A stretch of DNA of 64,000 nucleotides, from positions 1,054,001 to 1,118,000 of the forward strand of contig NZ_CP018786.1 in the NCBI RefSeq assembly GCF_002025665.1. The letters are read 5' to 3'. Made by a program: the position numbers and the translations under genes. Numbering within the stretch: the first letter of the stretch is position 1; each line of letters opens with the position of its first letter. Under the pieces are notes generated by a model. That model saw only the letters and a list, made by a program, of their open reading frames with translations. It was not told the origin of the DNA and did no database searches. Positions 32,356-42,966 of this stretch are shown here, in pieces. This stretch comes from Chryseobacterium indologenes (GTDB lineage: Bacteria > Bacteroidota > Bacteroidia > Flavobacteriales > Weeksellaceae).

Positions 32356-33240
32356 TTACTGATGTTTGTTTAAGAATTGAATAATGCTTGAAAAATCGCT
32401 CGTGCCATTTCCGGCTTCACTCCAGATTCTGTAAAGGTTTAAAGCAGCATTTCCTAATGGGGTAGAGGTTCTGGTTTCCAGGCCTGCTTCTGCTGCCAAT
32501 CCTAAGTCTTTTGTCATTAAATCTACTGCAAAACCTCCCGAGTATTCTCTTGATGAAGGTGCATTTTCCATCACTCCGGGATATGGATTATAGACTTCCA
32601 GCGACCAGTTTCTACCGGAACTTTTCTGCATGATTTCACTTAGTATTTTCGGCTCTAATCCGTGACGAACTCCTAAATTGATAGCTTCTGAAGTTCCGAT
32701 CATATGTATGGCAAGCAACATATTATTACAGATTTTTGCTACCTGTCCCGCTCCGGAATCCCCGGCATGGAAAATATTCTGTCCCATACATTTGAGTATC
32801 GGTCTTGCCTTTTCGTAGTCTTTGGTTTTACCACCAACGATAAAGGTTAATGTTCCTGCCTTTGCTCCTGCAGTACCGCCAGAAACAGGTGCGTCGATCA
32901 TTTTACATCCCTTTGATGTGGCCAGTTCAGCAACAGAGCGGGCAGTTATGGCATCAATAGTACTGCTGTCGATGATCAATGTATCAGGTTTCAGTTGGCT
33001 GATAAACTCTTCAGAATAGAGTTCCGCAACGTGTTTACCAGATGGAAGCATGGAGATAATGACATCCGCGTCTTTCGCAGCAGCTAGAGCAGAATCGGAT
33101 ATCTGTCCGCCTGCTGAAACCAGTATTTCCAAAGCTGATGGGGAAAGATCAAATCCGGTAACGTTATGACCTTTTTGTACAAGGTTGATGGCCATGGGAC
33201 CACCCATATTTCCTAATCCTATGAATGCTATATTTGACAT
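32356..33240 (-). CDS. mmsB: 3-hydroxyisobutyrate dehydrogenase
   Basis: 294 residues, the usual length. It oxidises 3-hydroxyisobutyrate to methylmalonate semialdehyde with NAD+. Seen: the N-terminal Rossmann signature FIGLGNMGGPMAINLVQKGH (residues 5-24), the substrate-binding DAPVSGGTAGA segment (about 117-127) and the catalytic Lys in GAGQVAKICNNML (about 163-175). It lies 2 bases from the genes on both sides. The family also contains tartronate semialdehyde and other beta-hydroxyacid dehydrogenases, but the valine-pathway neighbours make this assignment firm. Confidence 0.92.
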   Translation of the reverse strand: MSNIAFIGLGNMGGPMAINLVQKGHNVTGFDLSPSALEILVSAGGQISDSALAAAKDADVIISMLPSGKHVAELYSEEFISQLKPDTLIIDSSTIDAITARSVAELATSKGCKMIDAPVSGGTAGAKAGTLTFIVGGKTKDYEKARPILKCMGQNIFHAGDSGAGQVAKICNNMLLAIHMIGTSEAINLGVRHGLEPKILSEIMQKSSGRNWSLEVYNPYPGVMENAPSSREYSGGFAVDLMTKDLGLAAEAGLETRTSTPLGNAALNLYRIWSEAGNGTSDFSSIIQFLNKHQ

Positions 33241-33242
33241 AT

Positions 33243-34352
33243 TTAATCTTTTTTTCCTAAGTTTTTTAATGGATGTTCCTCACCGGACCAAAGCGGAGTA
33301 AAATAGCTGTCTACCCATTCTTTGGTTATATCATTTAATGTTACAGGCTGCCACTTTGGAGACTGGTCTTTATCTACAAGCAATGCTCTTACGCCTTCTG
33401 CAAAATCCGGATGGATGCAGCATTGGCACGATAAGTTTAATTCAGATTGAAAGACTTCTTCCAAACTTAAATTTTTACCTTCTTTTAATTGTCTGAAGAT
33501 AATATGTGCTGAACTTGGAGAGCCTGCTTCAAAGCTTTTTATTCCTGGATTGATCCATTCATCTTTATCAGGATATTGCAGTAAAATTTCTTTAAACTGT
33601 TCTAAAGAATCTACTCCTTCAAAATTTTTGATGAATAAATGATGGTTCTGTGCCTGTGACTCGGGGATATCTGTTTCTTTGGAGATATTTTCCAGAATTA
33701 CAGAAACCGTTTGATGGTTATTTCCATTCCATTGAGCCTGATTAAGCATATTTAATAAGGTTTCTTTTGAATTGGAAGAAACGTAATAGTCTGCCAATCC
33801 CAAGAACTTACAGTCTGCTCCATCTAATCTGGCACCCGTTAATCCTAGATAAATTCCATAAGCGGAAGGCATTTTATTTAAAAACCATGTACCGCCAACA
33901 TCCGGATATAAACCGATAGTAATTTCAGGCATTGCCAGCTTACTTCTTTCGGTCACAATACGGTGGGATGCTCCTACCATAATTCCGATTCCTCCACCCA
34001 TCACAATTCCGTGTCCCCAGACAATAATGGGTTTCGGATAAGTATGGATAGCATAATCTACCTGATATTCCTTGAAAAAGAAATCGAAACACAGCTGGGG
34101 TACTTTTGTTTCATCAACGCTTTGCTGTTCAATAATAGCATCATGCAGCTTTCTTACATCTCCTCCGGCGCAAAGAGCTTTTTCACCGGCTCCCTGAATG
34201 AACAGACAGACTACTTCATCAGCTGTTTTCCAGTCTTCCAAAACAGCTTTCAGTTCTTCAATCATTTCTAATGAAAGCGAATTGAGTGTCTTTTCGGAAT
34301 TCAGGGTGATGATCCCGACTTTATTTTTTATTTCTGTTAGTACTAAACTCAT
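33243..34352 (-). CDS. 3-hydroxyisobutyryl-CoA hydrolase (crotonase superfamily)
   Basis: 369 residues, about 100 more than a hydratase, as in the HIBCH family. Seen: ALCAGGDVRKLHD (about 60-72), the GHGIVMGGGIGIMVGASHRI oxyanion segment (about 113-132) and the family hallmark MPEITIGLYPDVGGTWFL (about 141-158), where the Glu and Asp act in CoA thioester hydrolysis. The C-terminal helical extension is typical. It releases free 3-hydroxyisobutyrate from its CoA ester so that MmsB can act, and removes the toxic methacrylyl-CoA pool. It begins 15 bases after the acyl-CoA dehydrogenase gene. Confidence 0.92.
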   Translation of the reverse strand: MSLVLTEIKNKVGIITLNSEKTLNSLSLEMIEELKAVLEDWKTADEVVCLFIQGAGEKALCAGGDVRKLHDAIIEQQSVDETKVPQLCFDFFFKEYQVDYAIHTYPKPIIVWGHGIVMGGGIGIMVGASHRIVTERSKLAMPEITIGLYPDVGGTWFLNKMPSAYGIYLGLTGARLDGADCKFLGLADYYVSSNSKETLLNMLNQAQWNGNNHQTVSVILENISKETDIPESQAQNHHLFIKNFEGVDSLEQFKEILLQYPDKDEWINPGIKSFEAGSPSSAHIIFRQLKEGKNLSLEEVFQSELNLSCQCCIHPDFAEGVRALLVDKDQSPKWQPVTLNDITKEWVDSYFTPLWSGEEHPLKNLGKKD

Positions 34353-34367
34353 TTTTAATCTTTTGAA

Positions 34368-35534
34368 TTAACGGATTTGTATCATGTCTCCTTCTTCTAA
34401 AATCTTCCTTGAAATCACCAGTTTCATAATTTCGTTGGTTCCTTCTACCACCTGATGCACTCTGGCATCCCGCATAAGACGTTCCACCGGAAAGTCCTGT
34501 GTACATCCATATCCGCCCAGTATTTGTAATGCTTCGTTGCAGATGTTAAAACACATATCGGTTGCCAGACGTTTTGCCATAGCACAGTAAGTAGTAGCAT
34601 TCGTGTCTTTAGAATCTAATTTGAAAGCCGCCAAAAGCACCATCTGACGGGCTGCCACCAATTCTGTTGCCATGTCAGCAATTTTAAACTGCAGTGATTG
34701 AAACTGAGCCAATGATTTTCCAAACTGAAGTCTTTCATGCATATATTTTCGGGCTTGGTTAATAGCTCCCTGTGCAGCTCCTACAGAACATGTTCCGATG
34801 TTGATACGGCCACCATCCAGACCTTTCAATGCTATTTTAAATCCCTGCCCCAATTCACCTAAAAGATATTTCTCATCTACTTCCACATGATCAAAGAAGA
34901 CAAAGCGTGTCGGCTGGGTATTCCAACCTAATTTTTTTTCTTTTTCGCCAAAGCTGATCCCTTCAGAATTAGCAGGTATTACAAATGCACTGATTCCTTT
35001 AGGACCAGAGTCTCCCGTACGGGCCATTACAATAAGTATATCACTTTCGCCGGCTCCGGAGATGAATGCTTTCGTTCCGTTAATAATGTATTTGCTGCCT
35101 TTTTTTACTGCCGTAGTTTTTAGGGCTGCAGCATCAGAACCGGAACCTGGCTCTGTAAGACAATAAGAACCTAATAATGTGCCTGATGACAAATCCGGAC
35201 ATAGTTGTTTTCTGATCTCTTCATTCCCAAATTCATCAATCATCCATGAAACCATATTGTGTATGGTAATGTAGGCGGTAGTAGAAGGACAGGCTGCTGC
35301 AAGTTCTTCAAATATAATGGCAGCATCTAATCGTGATAATCCCAGACCTCCGGCATCTTCACTGGTGTACACACCGCAAAAACCTAATTCTCCGGCTTTG
35401 GCAATTGCGTCTCTCGGAAATATCTTCTGAGCATCCCATTCCGAAGCATAAGGAGCCAGTTCTTTATCGGCAAATCTTCTTGCGGCATCCTGAAACGCCA
35501 ATTGATCTTGATTTAGGTTGAATTCCATAGACAA
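34368..35534 (-). CDS. acyl-CoA dehydrogenase, likely isobutyryl-CoA dehydrogenase
   Basis: 388 residues. FAD-dependent alpha,beta-dehydrogenation of an acyl-CoA. Seen: the signature YCLTEPGSGSDAAAL (about 121-135), the FAD-binding WNTQPTRFVFFDHVEV region, RLQFGKSLAQFQSLQFKIAD (about 267-286), the second signature QILGGYGCTQDFPVERLMRD (about 340-359) and the catalytic Glu in VEGTNEIMKLVISR (about 366-379). Its place in a valine operon indicates isobutyryl-CoA to methacrylyl-CoA, as in ACAD8. A broader short/branched-chain range is possible. It starts 1 base after mmsA ends. Confidence 0.9.
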   Translation of the reverse strand: MSMEFNLNQDQLAFQDAARRFADKELAPYASEWDAQKIFPRDAIAKAGELGFCGVYTSEDAGGLGLSRLDAAIIFEELAAACPSTTAYITIHNMVSWMIDEFGNEEIRKQLCPDLSSGTLLGSYCLTEPGSGSDAAALKTTAVKKGSKYIINGTKAFISGAGESDILIVMARTGDSGPKGISAFVIPANSEGISFGEKEKKLGWNTQPTRFVFFDHVEVDEKYLLGELGQGFKIALKGLDGGRINIGTCSVGAAQGAINQARKYMHERLQFGKSLAQFQSLQFKIADMATELVAARQMVLLAAFKLDSKDTNATTYCAMAKRLATDMCFNICNEALQILGGYGCTQDFPVERLMRDARVHQVVEGTNEIMKLVISRKILEEGDMIQIR

Positions 35535-35535
35535 C

Positions 35536-37032
35536 TTATTTTAAACTGATCGTCATATTCAGGTCGCCTGCAGGAATATCTTCCTCAAACCAACGGGCTG
35601 TAATCGTTTTGGTCTCTGTATAAAAACGAACTCCTTGTTTTCCGTAAGAATGCAGGTCGCCAAAAAATGATTTTCTCCATCCTGTAAAAGAGAAAAACGG
35701 TAATGGAACAGGAATCGGAAGGTTTACCCCGATTTGTCCCACTTCAATTTCGTGCTGAAATTTTCTAGCTGCCGCCCCTGAGTTGGTAAAGATGGAGGTT
35801 CCGTTTCCATAAGGATTAGCATTGATGATTTTAATGGCTTCATCCAGTGTTTCCGCCTTTAATAATAATAAAGCAGGTCCAAAAATTTCTTCCTTGTAAA
35901 TGTCCATATCTGTTGATACGTTATTGAATAACGTTGCTCCTACAAAGTATCCGTTTTCATAGCCTTCTACTTTACAGTCGCTGCCATCCAGTAATACCTC
36001 AGCTCCCTGATCATAGGCACTTTTAATCAATCTTAAAACCTTATCTTTTGATTGTTTGTTGATTAAAGGACCAAAAGCTGCTGAATCATCAGACCAAACT
36101 CCAGGTTTAATGGTGCTTAAAGCTTTTTTGATATCATTCACCCAATTTTGAGCTTCCCCCACTAAAACAGCTACACTGATTGCCATGCAACGTTGTCCGG
36201 CAGCTCCGCAAGAAGCTCCTACAAGATTATTGATGACCTGTTCTTTATTGGCATCCGGCATTACTACCATGTGATTTTTTGCTCCTCCAAAAGCCTGAAC
36301 TCTTTTCAGATTATCAGTTCCTGTGCGGTAAACATGCTCCGCAACGGGAACAGAACCTACAAATGAAATGGCTTTTATTTCCGGATGATTCAGAATGTGA
36401 TTCACCTGGTCTTTGGAACCATGAACAATATTCAGAACTCCTTTAGGAAAACCTGCTTCTAAAAATAGCTCAGCCATTTTCATCGAAGTCATAGGGGTTT
36501 GCTCAGAAGGCTTTAAAATAAAGGTGTTTCCACAGGCAATGGCCATTGGGAACATCCATAGAGGAATCATTGCCGGAAAGTTGAATGGAGTGATTCCTGC
36601 ACAGACTCCAAGAGGCTGGATGTAGCTGTAAGTATCTACGCCTCTTGCCACATTTTCTACCGTTTCTCCCATCAGGAATGTCGGAATGTTGCAGGCATGT
36701 TCTACCACTTCAATCCCGCGCCATACATCTCCCATGGCATCAGGAAATGTTTTTCCATTTTCTTTGGCAAGGATTTCGGCAATTTCTTTTTGATTTTCTT
36801 TTAAAAGCTGCTGGTATTTTAGAAAGAATCTGGCTCTTTCCGGGGTAGCGACCTCTTTCCATGTTTTGAAAGCTTCTTTAGCGGATTCTATCGCCTGATC
36901 TATTTCAGATAATTCCGTTAATGGGACTTCTGCAAGAATTTCCTGGGTAGCAGGATTTTCTACAGGAAGATGCTGTACCGCTTTACTTTCTATAAAATTT
37001 CCGTTGATTAATATTTTTACTTTTTGTGACAT
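35536..37032 (-). CDS. mmsA: CoA-acylating methylmalonate-semialdehyde dehydrogenase
   Basis: 498 residues, standard aldehyde dehydrogenase length. It converts methylmalonate semialdehyde, NAD+ and CoA to propionyl-CoA, NADH and CO2. Seen: [20 protein letters not shown] (about 146-165), [20 protein letters not shown], the NAD-binding [12 protein letters not shown], the catalytic Cys in [16 protein letters not shown] (Cys near residue 285) and [14 protein letters not shown]. The Ala-Ala-Gly-Gln-Arg-Cys motif separates MmsA from other aldehyde dehydrogenases. It is the junction enzyme of the operon: its product is the substrate of PrpC, encoded in the same transcript. Confidence 0.95.
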   Translation of the reverse strand: MSQKVKILINGNFIESKAVQHLPVENPATQEILAEVPLTELSEIDQAIESAKEAFKTWKEVATPERARFFLKYQQLLKENQKEIAEILAKENGKTFPDAMGDVWRGIEVVEHACNIPTFLMGETVENVARGVDTYSYIQPLGVCAGITPFNFPAMIPLWMFPMAIACGNTFILKPSEQTPMTSMKMAELFLEAGFPKGVLNIVHGSKDQVNHILNHPEIKAISFVGSVPVAEHVYRTGTDNLKRVQAFGGAKNHMVVMPDANKEQVINNLVGASCGAAGQRCMAISVAVLVGEAQNWVNDIKKALSTIKPGVWSDDSAAFGPLINKQSKDKVLRLIKSAYDQGAEVLLDGSDCKVEGYENGYFVGATLFNNVSTDMDIYKEEIFGPALLLLKAETLDEAIKIINANPYGNGTSIFTNSGAAARKFQHEIEVGQIGVNLPIPVPLPFFSFTGWRKSFFGDLHSYGKQGVRFYTETKTITARWFEEDIPAGDLNMTISLK

Positions 37033-37042
37033 GATTTTTAGA

Positions 37043-37087
37043 TTGAGAGTGAAAAGCTGAGAGTGAATTTGTATTTTTCACTCTCAA
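37043..37087. repeat. 13-bp perfect fold-back repeat in the prpD-mmsA spacer
   Basis: TTGAGAGTGAAAA (37043-37055) pairs exactly with TTTTCACTCTCAA (37075-37087). The loop holds another partial copy (CTGAGAGTGAA). It could be a weak terminator or mRNA-stabilising hairpin between the two parts of the operon, or a decayed intergenic repeat. Confidence 0.6.
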
Positions 37088-37099
37088 CTTCTTATTAGA

Positions 37100-38551
37100 T
37101 TATATTACCAGCAGATCAACAAACTCGTTGACATCCAGATTAACAAGCGTATCGTATTCTAAAGAGTTTTCTAATACAATTCTCTGTTGTTTTTCCGGGA
37201 ATATTCTGGCAAGATTTACTTTGTATTTCTTGATCAGTTCAGGAATTCCTTCTTCTCTTCTGCGTTTGTGACCAATTGGGTATTCTACTACGATTTCGTC
37301 CAGCACGGTTCCGTCGTTTAATTCTACCGTTAAAGCATTGGCAATGGAACGTTTTTCAGGATCATGATAATCTGTGGTGAACTGTACATCTTCCACACAT
37401 TCAATTTTATCACGAAGGATGTCGATTCTTGGATCTGATGCTATGTTATCTTCATAGTCTGCAGCAGTCAGCCTTCCGAAGATCAATGGAACTGCTACCA
37501 TATACTGGATAGCGTGATCACGGTCAGCAGGGTTGTTTAATGGACCTTTTTTATCAATGATGCGAATGCATGCTTCGTGGGTACGGATGGTTATTTTCTT
37601 GATATCTTCAGATGATTTTCCTGATTTTTTTAACTGATGATGTAAAGTCATTGCTGCTTCTACAGCTGTCTGAGAGTGGAATTCTGCAGGGAATGAAATT
37701 TTGAACAAAACATTTTCCATAACGTAAGAACCATATTCTCTCTGGAATTTGAATTCATTTCCTTTGAAAGATACATCATAGAATCCCCATGTTTTCGCTG
37801 TTAATACTGATGGATAGCCCATTTCACCTGTTTGGGCAATTAATGCCAGACGTACAGCTCTTGAAGTGGCATCTCCTGCTGCCCAGGATTTACGGCTTCC
37901 GGTATTGGGAGCATGGCGGTATGTTCTTAAAGATTGTCCGTCTACAAATGCTAATGAAACGGCATTGATCAGCTCATCACGGGTTAAGCCGATCAGTTTT
38001 CCGACAACGGCTGTAGAGGCTAATTTTACCAATAATACATGGTCTAAACCTACTTTGTTGAATGAATTTTCCAATGCGATAACTCCTTGAATTTCATGGG
38101 CGATGATCATTGCTTCCAGAACCTGTTTCATTTTTAACGGAGCTTTTCCTTCCGCAATATTTGTTCTTGAAAGCCAGTCTGCTGTTGCTAAAATTCCTCC
38201 CAGATTGTCTGAAGGATGTCCCCATTCAGCAGCTAACCAGGTGTCATTGAAATCCAGCCAGCGGATAATTGCCCCGATGTTGAAAGCAGCCTGTACCGGA
38301 TCCAGCTGAAATTGTGTACCAGGAACTTTAGCTCCGTTCGGAACAACAGTACCTTTTACGATAGGTCCTAAAAGTTTGGTACATGCAGGATAAGTCAGTG
38401 CTTCCAATCCGCATCCGACCGTGTCTAATAAACAGTAGTGCGCTGTTTTCCAGGCTAAATCATTTTTGATTTCATAGCTTAACACATAATCTGCAATATC
38501 TGCTAATACCTGATCCGGTTGTGGTCTTTCGTTTGAAATGTGTGATGACAT
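37100..38551 (-). CDS. prpD: 2-methylcitrate dehydratase (MmgE/PrpD family)
   Basis: 483 residues, the size of E. coli-type PrpD, an Fe-S-independent dehydratase that turns 2-methylcitrate into 2-methyl-cis-aconitate. Seen: the N-terminal helical domain with [12 protein letters not shown] (about 42-53), [20 protein letters not shown] (about 95-114, containing the conserved D-x-N-D and H-P-S-D residues), [20 protein letters not shown] (about 224-243) and the C-terminal [17 protein letters not shown] and [14 protein letters not shown] segments. It lies 34 bases after prpC and 67 bases before mmsA. An aconitase for the rehydration step is not present in the window. Confidence 0.93.
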   Translation of the reverse strand: MSSHISNERPQPDQVLADIADYVLSYEIKNDLAWKTAHYCLLDTVGCGLEALTYPACTKLLGPIVKGTVVPNGAKVPGTQFQLDPVQAAFNIGAIIRWLDFNDTWLAAEWGHPSDNLGGILATADWLSRTNIAEGKAPLKMKQVLEAMIIAHEIQGVIALENSFNKVGLDHVLLVKLASTAVVGKLIGLTRDELINAVSLAFVDGQSLRTYRHAPNTGSRKSWAAGDATSRAVRLALIAQTGEMGYPSVLTAKTWGFYDVSFKGNEFKFQREYGSYVMENVLFKISFPAEFHSQTAVEAAMTLHHQLKKSGKSSEDIKKITIRTHEACIRIIDKKGPLNNPADRDHAIQYMVAVPLIFGRLTAADYEDNIASDPRIDILRDKIECVEDVQFTTDYHDPEKRSIANALTVELNDGTVLDEIVVEYPIGHKRRREEGIPELIKKYKVNLARIFPEKQQRIVLENSLEYDTLVNLDVNEFVDLLVI

Positions 38552-38585
38552 CTTTATTTTTTAGTTTAATTATGAATTGATTTTT

Positions 38586-39740
38586 TTATTTTCTGTTTTC
38601 GATGTTGACAAAGTCTTTATTTTCAGGACCTGTATAATTGGCACTTGGGCGGATAATTTTTCCATCCTGTCTTTGTTCAATAATGTGTGCGCTCCATCCT
38701 GTGACTCTTGAAATCACAAATAGTGGAGTAAACATCAGGGTAGGAGCTCCCATCAGATGGTAAGATACTGCTGAGAACCAGTCCAGATTGGGGAACATTT
38801 TCTTTTCTTCCCACATCACAGTTTCCAGTCTTTCAGCAATATTGTACAGCAGCATATCTCCGGCTTCCTCGGAAAGTTCTTTGGCTACTTTTTTAATGAC
38901 TACATTTCTTGGGTCCGATATGGTATAAACAGGATGTCCGAATCCGATGATTACTTCTTTGTTGGCAATACGTTTTCTAATGTCTTCTTCTGCTTCATCA
39001 GGAGAATTGTAGCGGCTTTGGATTTCAAAAGCCACCTCATTGGCTCCTCCATGTTTTGGACCTCTCAAAGCACCAATAGCTCCTGTGATACAAGAATAAA
39101 AGTCTGATGAGGTTCCGGCAATGACACGTGCGGTAAAAGTAGAAGCATTAAACTCATGTTCAGCATACAGATTAAGAGATATTTCCATTGCTTTCACCCA
39201 TGAATCAGGAGCTTTTTTACCATGTAAAAGGTGAAGGAAATGCCCGCCAATAGTATCATCATCAGTTTCTACATTGATTTCTTTGCCATTGTGGGTATAG
39301 TGATACCAGTATAAAAGCCCGGAACTGAATGATGCTAATAATTTATCTGCAATATCTCTTGCTCCGGCTACATTGTGATCATCTTTTTCCGGCTGAATAC
39401 TTCCAATTGCTGAAACCATCGAACGCATAACGTCCATGGGATGTGCGGCCGCCGGAATACTTTTTAAGATATTTCTTACAGAGTGGGGAAGTCCTCTCAG
39501 TGATTTTAATTTTGCTTTATAATTTTTGAGTTGAGCTTCAGTAGGCAGCTGGCCATAAATCAGAAGATAGGCTACTTCCTCAAATTGCGCTCTTTCTGCA
39601 AGATCCAGGATGTCATAGCCTCTGTAATGGAGATCATTTCCGCTTTTTCCTACACTGCAAAGAGCGGTATTACCTGCTGTCACTCCGGAAAGTGCTACGC
39701 TTTTTTTAGGCTTAAATGTTGGTTCGCTATTCGTTGACAT
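38586..39740 (-). CDS. prpC: 2-methylcitrate synthase (citrate synthase family)
   Basis: 384 residues, matching the short dimeric 2-methylcitrate synthase type. It condenses propionyl-CoA with oxaloacetate. Seen: [18 protein letters not shown] (about 27-44), [15 protein letters not shown] (about 225-239, with the active-site His) and [18 protein letters not shown] (about 266-283, second catalytic His), with the catalytic Asp region [15 protein letters not shown] near 321-335. The first 14 bases overlap the end of prpB, indicating translational coupling. It is a methylcitrate rather than a citrate synthase by its prpB/prpD neighbours. Confidence 0.93.
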   Translation of the reverse strand: MSTNSEPTFKPKKSVALSGVTAGNTALCSVGKSGNDLHYRGYDILDLAERAQFEEVAYLLIYGQLPTEAQLKNYKAKLKSLRGLPHSVRNILKSIPAAAHPMDVMRSMVSAIGSIQPEKDDHNVAGARDIADKLLASFSSGLLYWYHYTHNGKEINVETDDDTIGGHFLHLLHGKKAPDSWVKAMEISLNLYAEHEFNASTFTARVIAGTSSDFYSCITGAIGALRGPKHGGANEVAFEIQSRYNSPDEAEEDIRKRIANKEVIIGFGHPVYTISDPRNVVIKKVAKELSEEAGDMLLYNIAERLETVMWEEKKMFPNLDWFSAVSYHLMGAPTLMFTPLFVISRVTGWSAHIIEQRQDGKIIRPSANYTGPENKDFVNIENRK

Positions 39741-40635
39741 GAGTATTTTGTTTAAAAAGGTTATCTAATTTTTGTTCATAATCATGGTAGCCAATGCTTT
39801 GATAGAGTTCTTCTCTGGTCTGCATTGTGTCCAGTACATGCGCTTGTGTTCCATCTTTGCGGATATGCTGATATACATTCTGTGCGGCTTTATTAGCTGC
39901 TCTGAAGGCAGAAAGAGGATAGAGGATAAGCCCTACACCTGCGTTTTTCAGTTCTTCAACGGTGTACATTTTGATCATCCCAAACTCAGTAATGTTGGCT
40001 AGTACAGGGATTCTGGCAGCATCAACAAATTTTTGATAAAAGCTTAAGTCAGGAACTGCTTCAGCAAAAATGAAATCTGCACCGGCTTCTTTGTAGGCGA
40101 TGGCTCTTTCTAGCGTTTTTTCAAGACCTTCATTTGCAAAGGCGTCTGTTCTGGCTCCAATCACAAAATTTTCATCGGTACGGGCATCTGCAGCTGCTTT
40201 AAGTCTATCTACCATTTCCTCTTTGCTTACGATTTCTTTTCCAGGGCGGTGTCCGCAACGTTTTGCACCTACCTGATCCTCAATGTGAATGGCTGCTGCT
40301 CCGGCTTTGATTAATGATTTTATAGTTCGGGCAACATTAAAAGCAGAAGGCCCAAATCCTGTATCAATATCTACCAAAAGTGGTAAATCACAAATATTAG
40401 TAATACGCTGAACATCTATGAGTACATCATCCAGAGTCGTAATTCCTAAATCAGGAATTCCTAAAGACCCTGCAGCAACACCTCCTCCTGAAAGATAAAT
40501 GGCATTAAAACCAGCCTGCTGTGCTAATAATGCATGGTTTGCATTGATGGCTCCAACAATCTGAAGAGGATTTTCTTTTTCCATAGCCTCCCGGAATTTT
40601 AAGCCGGGCGACTTCCAATTTTCATTTTTGATCAT
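39727..40635 (-). CDS. prpB: methylisocitrate lyase
   Basis: 302 residues, the standard PrpB length. It splits 2-methylisocitrate into pyruvate and succinate. Seen: [21 protein letters not shown] (only the family landmark, about residues 24-44), YLSGGG (about 46-51), VDIDTGFG (about 88-95), AAAIHIEDQ (about 114-122) and the active-site Cys in [12 protein letters not shown] (about 124-135), which is the ICL/PEPM-superfamily signature. It is the first gene of the operon. Its leader runs about 460 bases back to a cobalamin riboswitch on the same strand. Confidence 0.95.
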   Translation of the reverse strand: MIKNENWKSPGLKFREAMEKENPLQIVGAINANHALLAQQAGFNAIYLSGGGVAAGSLGIPDLGITTLDDVLIDVQRITNICDLPLLVDIDTGFGPSAFNVARTIKSLIKAGAAAIHIEDQVGAKRCGHRPGKEIVSKEEMVDRLKAAADARTDENFVIGARTDAFANEGLEKTLERAIAYKEAGADFIFAEAVPDLSFYQKFVDAARIPVLANITEFGMIKMYTVEELKNAGVGLILYPLSAFRAANKAAQNVYQHIRKDGTQAHVLDTMQTREELYQSIGYHDYEQKLDNLFKQNTHVNE

Positions 40636-40950
40636 TATAATATTTATTGTTGAGTTGAAATTTGTTTGTTATTAAAGAAGCGGAAGAGCTGTAAAGACAT
40701 CGCTTTTGAGTAAAAAGTAAAAAGTAGGAAAGGAGTTGAGACATCTTTCCATTGTGCTGATGTTGGGAATTTTGAGAAACTCTGATTGTACAGGTTTGTA
40801 AAATAAACCTGTTGAAACTCCACGAATAATTAAAATTGCTTTGGTACACCTTATCCCTTTTTACATTGATTAAATCCTATAAAAAGTTCTCTGTAAACTT
40901 CGCGGTGCTTTATTAAGAAAGAAAAATTACGGAAAGGGGATACGAATGAG

Positions 40951-40992
40951 CTACAGAATCATGAGAAGCACGAAACGTACGCTCATATTCAT
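40951..40992 (-). CDS. possible 13-residue leader peptide between the riboswitch and prpB
   Basis: Reads MNMSVRFVLLMIL then stop. It lies about 100 bases after the riboswitch and overlaps an inverted repeat (ATGAGC with GCTCAT, 40981-40986 and about 40946-40951) that is followed some 20 bases later by a T-rich tract. It may be part of the expression platform or chance. Confidence 0.25.
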   Translation of the reverse strand: MNMSVRFVLLMIL

Positions 40993-41094
40993 CTCAAAAA
41001 ATAACACAGTTTGATAAAAAAGTTATCGTACTATATCCATATCGCATCATACCTGACTGTAAGCTTCAAATCGCGAAAGCATCGTCAATACGAA

Positions 41095-41290
41095 ATAGGC
41101 AGGTCTCCTGACTTGTAACTGTTTTTATCATCCTTCCCATATAAAAAATATACAGTGGATATCAATTGATAAAAACTTTTTGTATGTTACTTACAGTTGC
41201 GCGACAGTTCGTGATTTACACACGATTCCCTTTTAATACACAGCTAAGTGTAACCAGTTTCGGTTGATAAAGAAGGTTTTAAGAACTCCT
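41095..41290 (-). promoter_or_regulatory. cobalamin (vitamin B12) riboswitch in the leader of the prpB operon
   Basis: Read on the minus strand, the core contains AAAAGGGAATCGTGTG (from about 41240), then AAATCACGAACTG and CGCGCAACTGTAAG, and ends with the B12-box-like AAGTCAGGAGACCTGCC at about 41100-41116. These are the conserved P3-P6 and P7/3' elements of the cobalamin class. In between lies a variable arm (about 41120-41190). A weak -7 box (TATATTTA, 41304-41297) sits just upstream. The direction and the absence of another gene before prpB (start 40635) make the methylcitrate/valine operon the target. The remaining leader (40636-41094) holds no supported gene apart from a possible short peptide. 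Confidence 0.92.
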
Positions 41291-41521
41291 TGGTGGTAAA
41301 TATAAGTATTTTATAATAACGAAAAAGATATTTTATGTAATCAATAGTTTTTTTACTGTAATCTATTGGAAATTATTGAGTTGTGGTGCGTGTGTTAGGG
41401 TAAAAACGGATTGTTTATGTTGTTAAATTAATATAAAAGATAACCGGAAAATTAAAGATAGTTAATAAATTTGCTGTTCTTCTTTCATTTTATAAATTTT
41501 ATTAATCGTATATTATTGATT

Positions 41522-42088
41522 ATGGTAGACATTGCAGAATTTAAACAAAATCTGGGTTTGAGTGAAGTTCCTGTAGAGCTTGAAAAACTGATTTACTTCC
41601 AGAATACTATCTCTTCGTTTGAAAATTATTCGCAAGGATTTGGTGTACTAATCGATAGTAAATCAGGACTGAAAAGCTGGAGTGATGATGAAAGTTTTTT
41701 GAATAATATATTACCTTTTGCTCAGGCTAATGGTTCCGGTTCATTCTATGCGATCTGGAATAATGCAACGGATCAGTCTTTGAATAAAATACCTGTTGTG
41801 GTTTTTGGAGATGAAGGTGGAGTTCATATTGTCGCTGAAAATAGTGTACAGCTTTTACATTTGCTTACTTTTGACACTGAAATTTCCGTAGATTGTGATG
41901 AAGCTTATTTTTATAGAGATGAAGAGGATTATGAAGAGAGTCCGGATTTAAATGAGTATTTGAGGTGGATGAAAGGAGATTACGGTTTAAGCCAGATTGA
42001 AGAACCTGATGTGTTGATTCAAAATGCTCAGGCCCGATATAAAGAAAGTTTTGATATATGGTTTGGACAATACTTTGAAGATCATTAA
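41522..42088 (+). CDS. SMI1/KNR4 (SUKH)-like protein
   Basis: 188 residues from the ATG at 41522; an upstream in-frame start exists at 41471 but would add a hydrophobic tail encoded by AT-rich leader sequence. It is soluble and acidic. Seen: SFENYSQGFGVLIDSKSGLKSW, then FLNNILPFAQANGSGSFYAIW and PVVVFGDEGGVHIVAENS, each given as a landmark of about 20 residues or less. This pattern (a Gly-Ser-rich turn followed by FYAIWN and PVVVFGDEG) resembles SUKH proteins, which often act as immunity proteins against nuclease toxins. No toxin is adjacent, so this may be an orphan immunity gene or a housekeeping paralogue. Confidence 0.6.
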   Translation: MVDIAEFKQNLGLSEVPVELEKLIYFQNTISSFENYSQGFGVLIDSKSGLKSWSDDESFLNNILPFAQANGSGSFYAIWNNATDQSLNKIPVVVFGDEGGVHIVAENSVQLLHLLTFDTEISVDCDEAYFYRDEEDYEESPDLNEYLRWMKGDYGLSQIEEPDVLIQNAQARYKESFDIWFGQYFEDH

Positions 42089-42150
42089 TCTTGTATTAAT
42101 AACTTCTCTGTATAAGATTTTCATTTTTGATAAGTGAAGTTTTTTTTGAG

Positions 42151-42470
<320 letters not shown>

Positions 42471-42495
42471 TCACTGTTTCCAGTAAGTCTTTAAG

Positions 42496-42847
<352 letters not shown>

Positions 42848-42850
42848 AAG

Positions 42851-42924
42851 TGAGCGCGAAAGGATTCGAACCTTTGACCGTCTGCTTAGAAGGCAGATGC
42901 TCTATCCAGCTGAGCTACGCACCC
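42851..42924 (-). tRNA. tRNA-Arg (anticodon TCT), copy 3
   Basis: Identical to the copies at 12498 and 12905. It is the last gene of the Ser-Pro-Arg operon. Confidence 0.95.
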
Positions 42925-42966
42925 TTAGAAGTTGATTCTCGCTTAGTAAATAAGCACATTAAAAAG

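Noticed and set aside
40622..40849. Minus-strand open frame of 75 codons just upstream of and overlapping the prpB start
   Set aside because: Low-complexity, no signal or motif, lies in the riboswitch leader and overlaps prpB in another frame; more likely untranslated leader.
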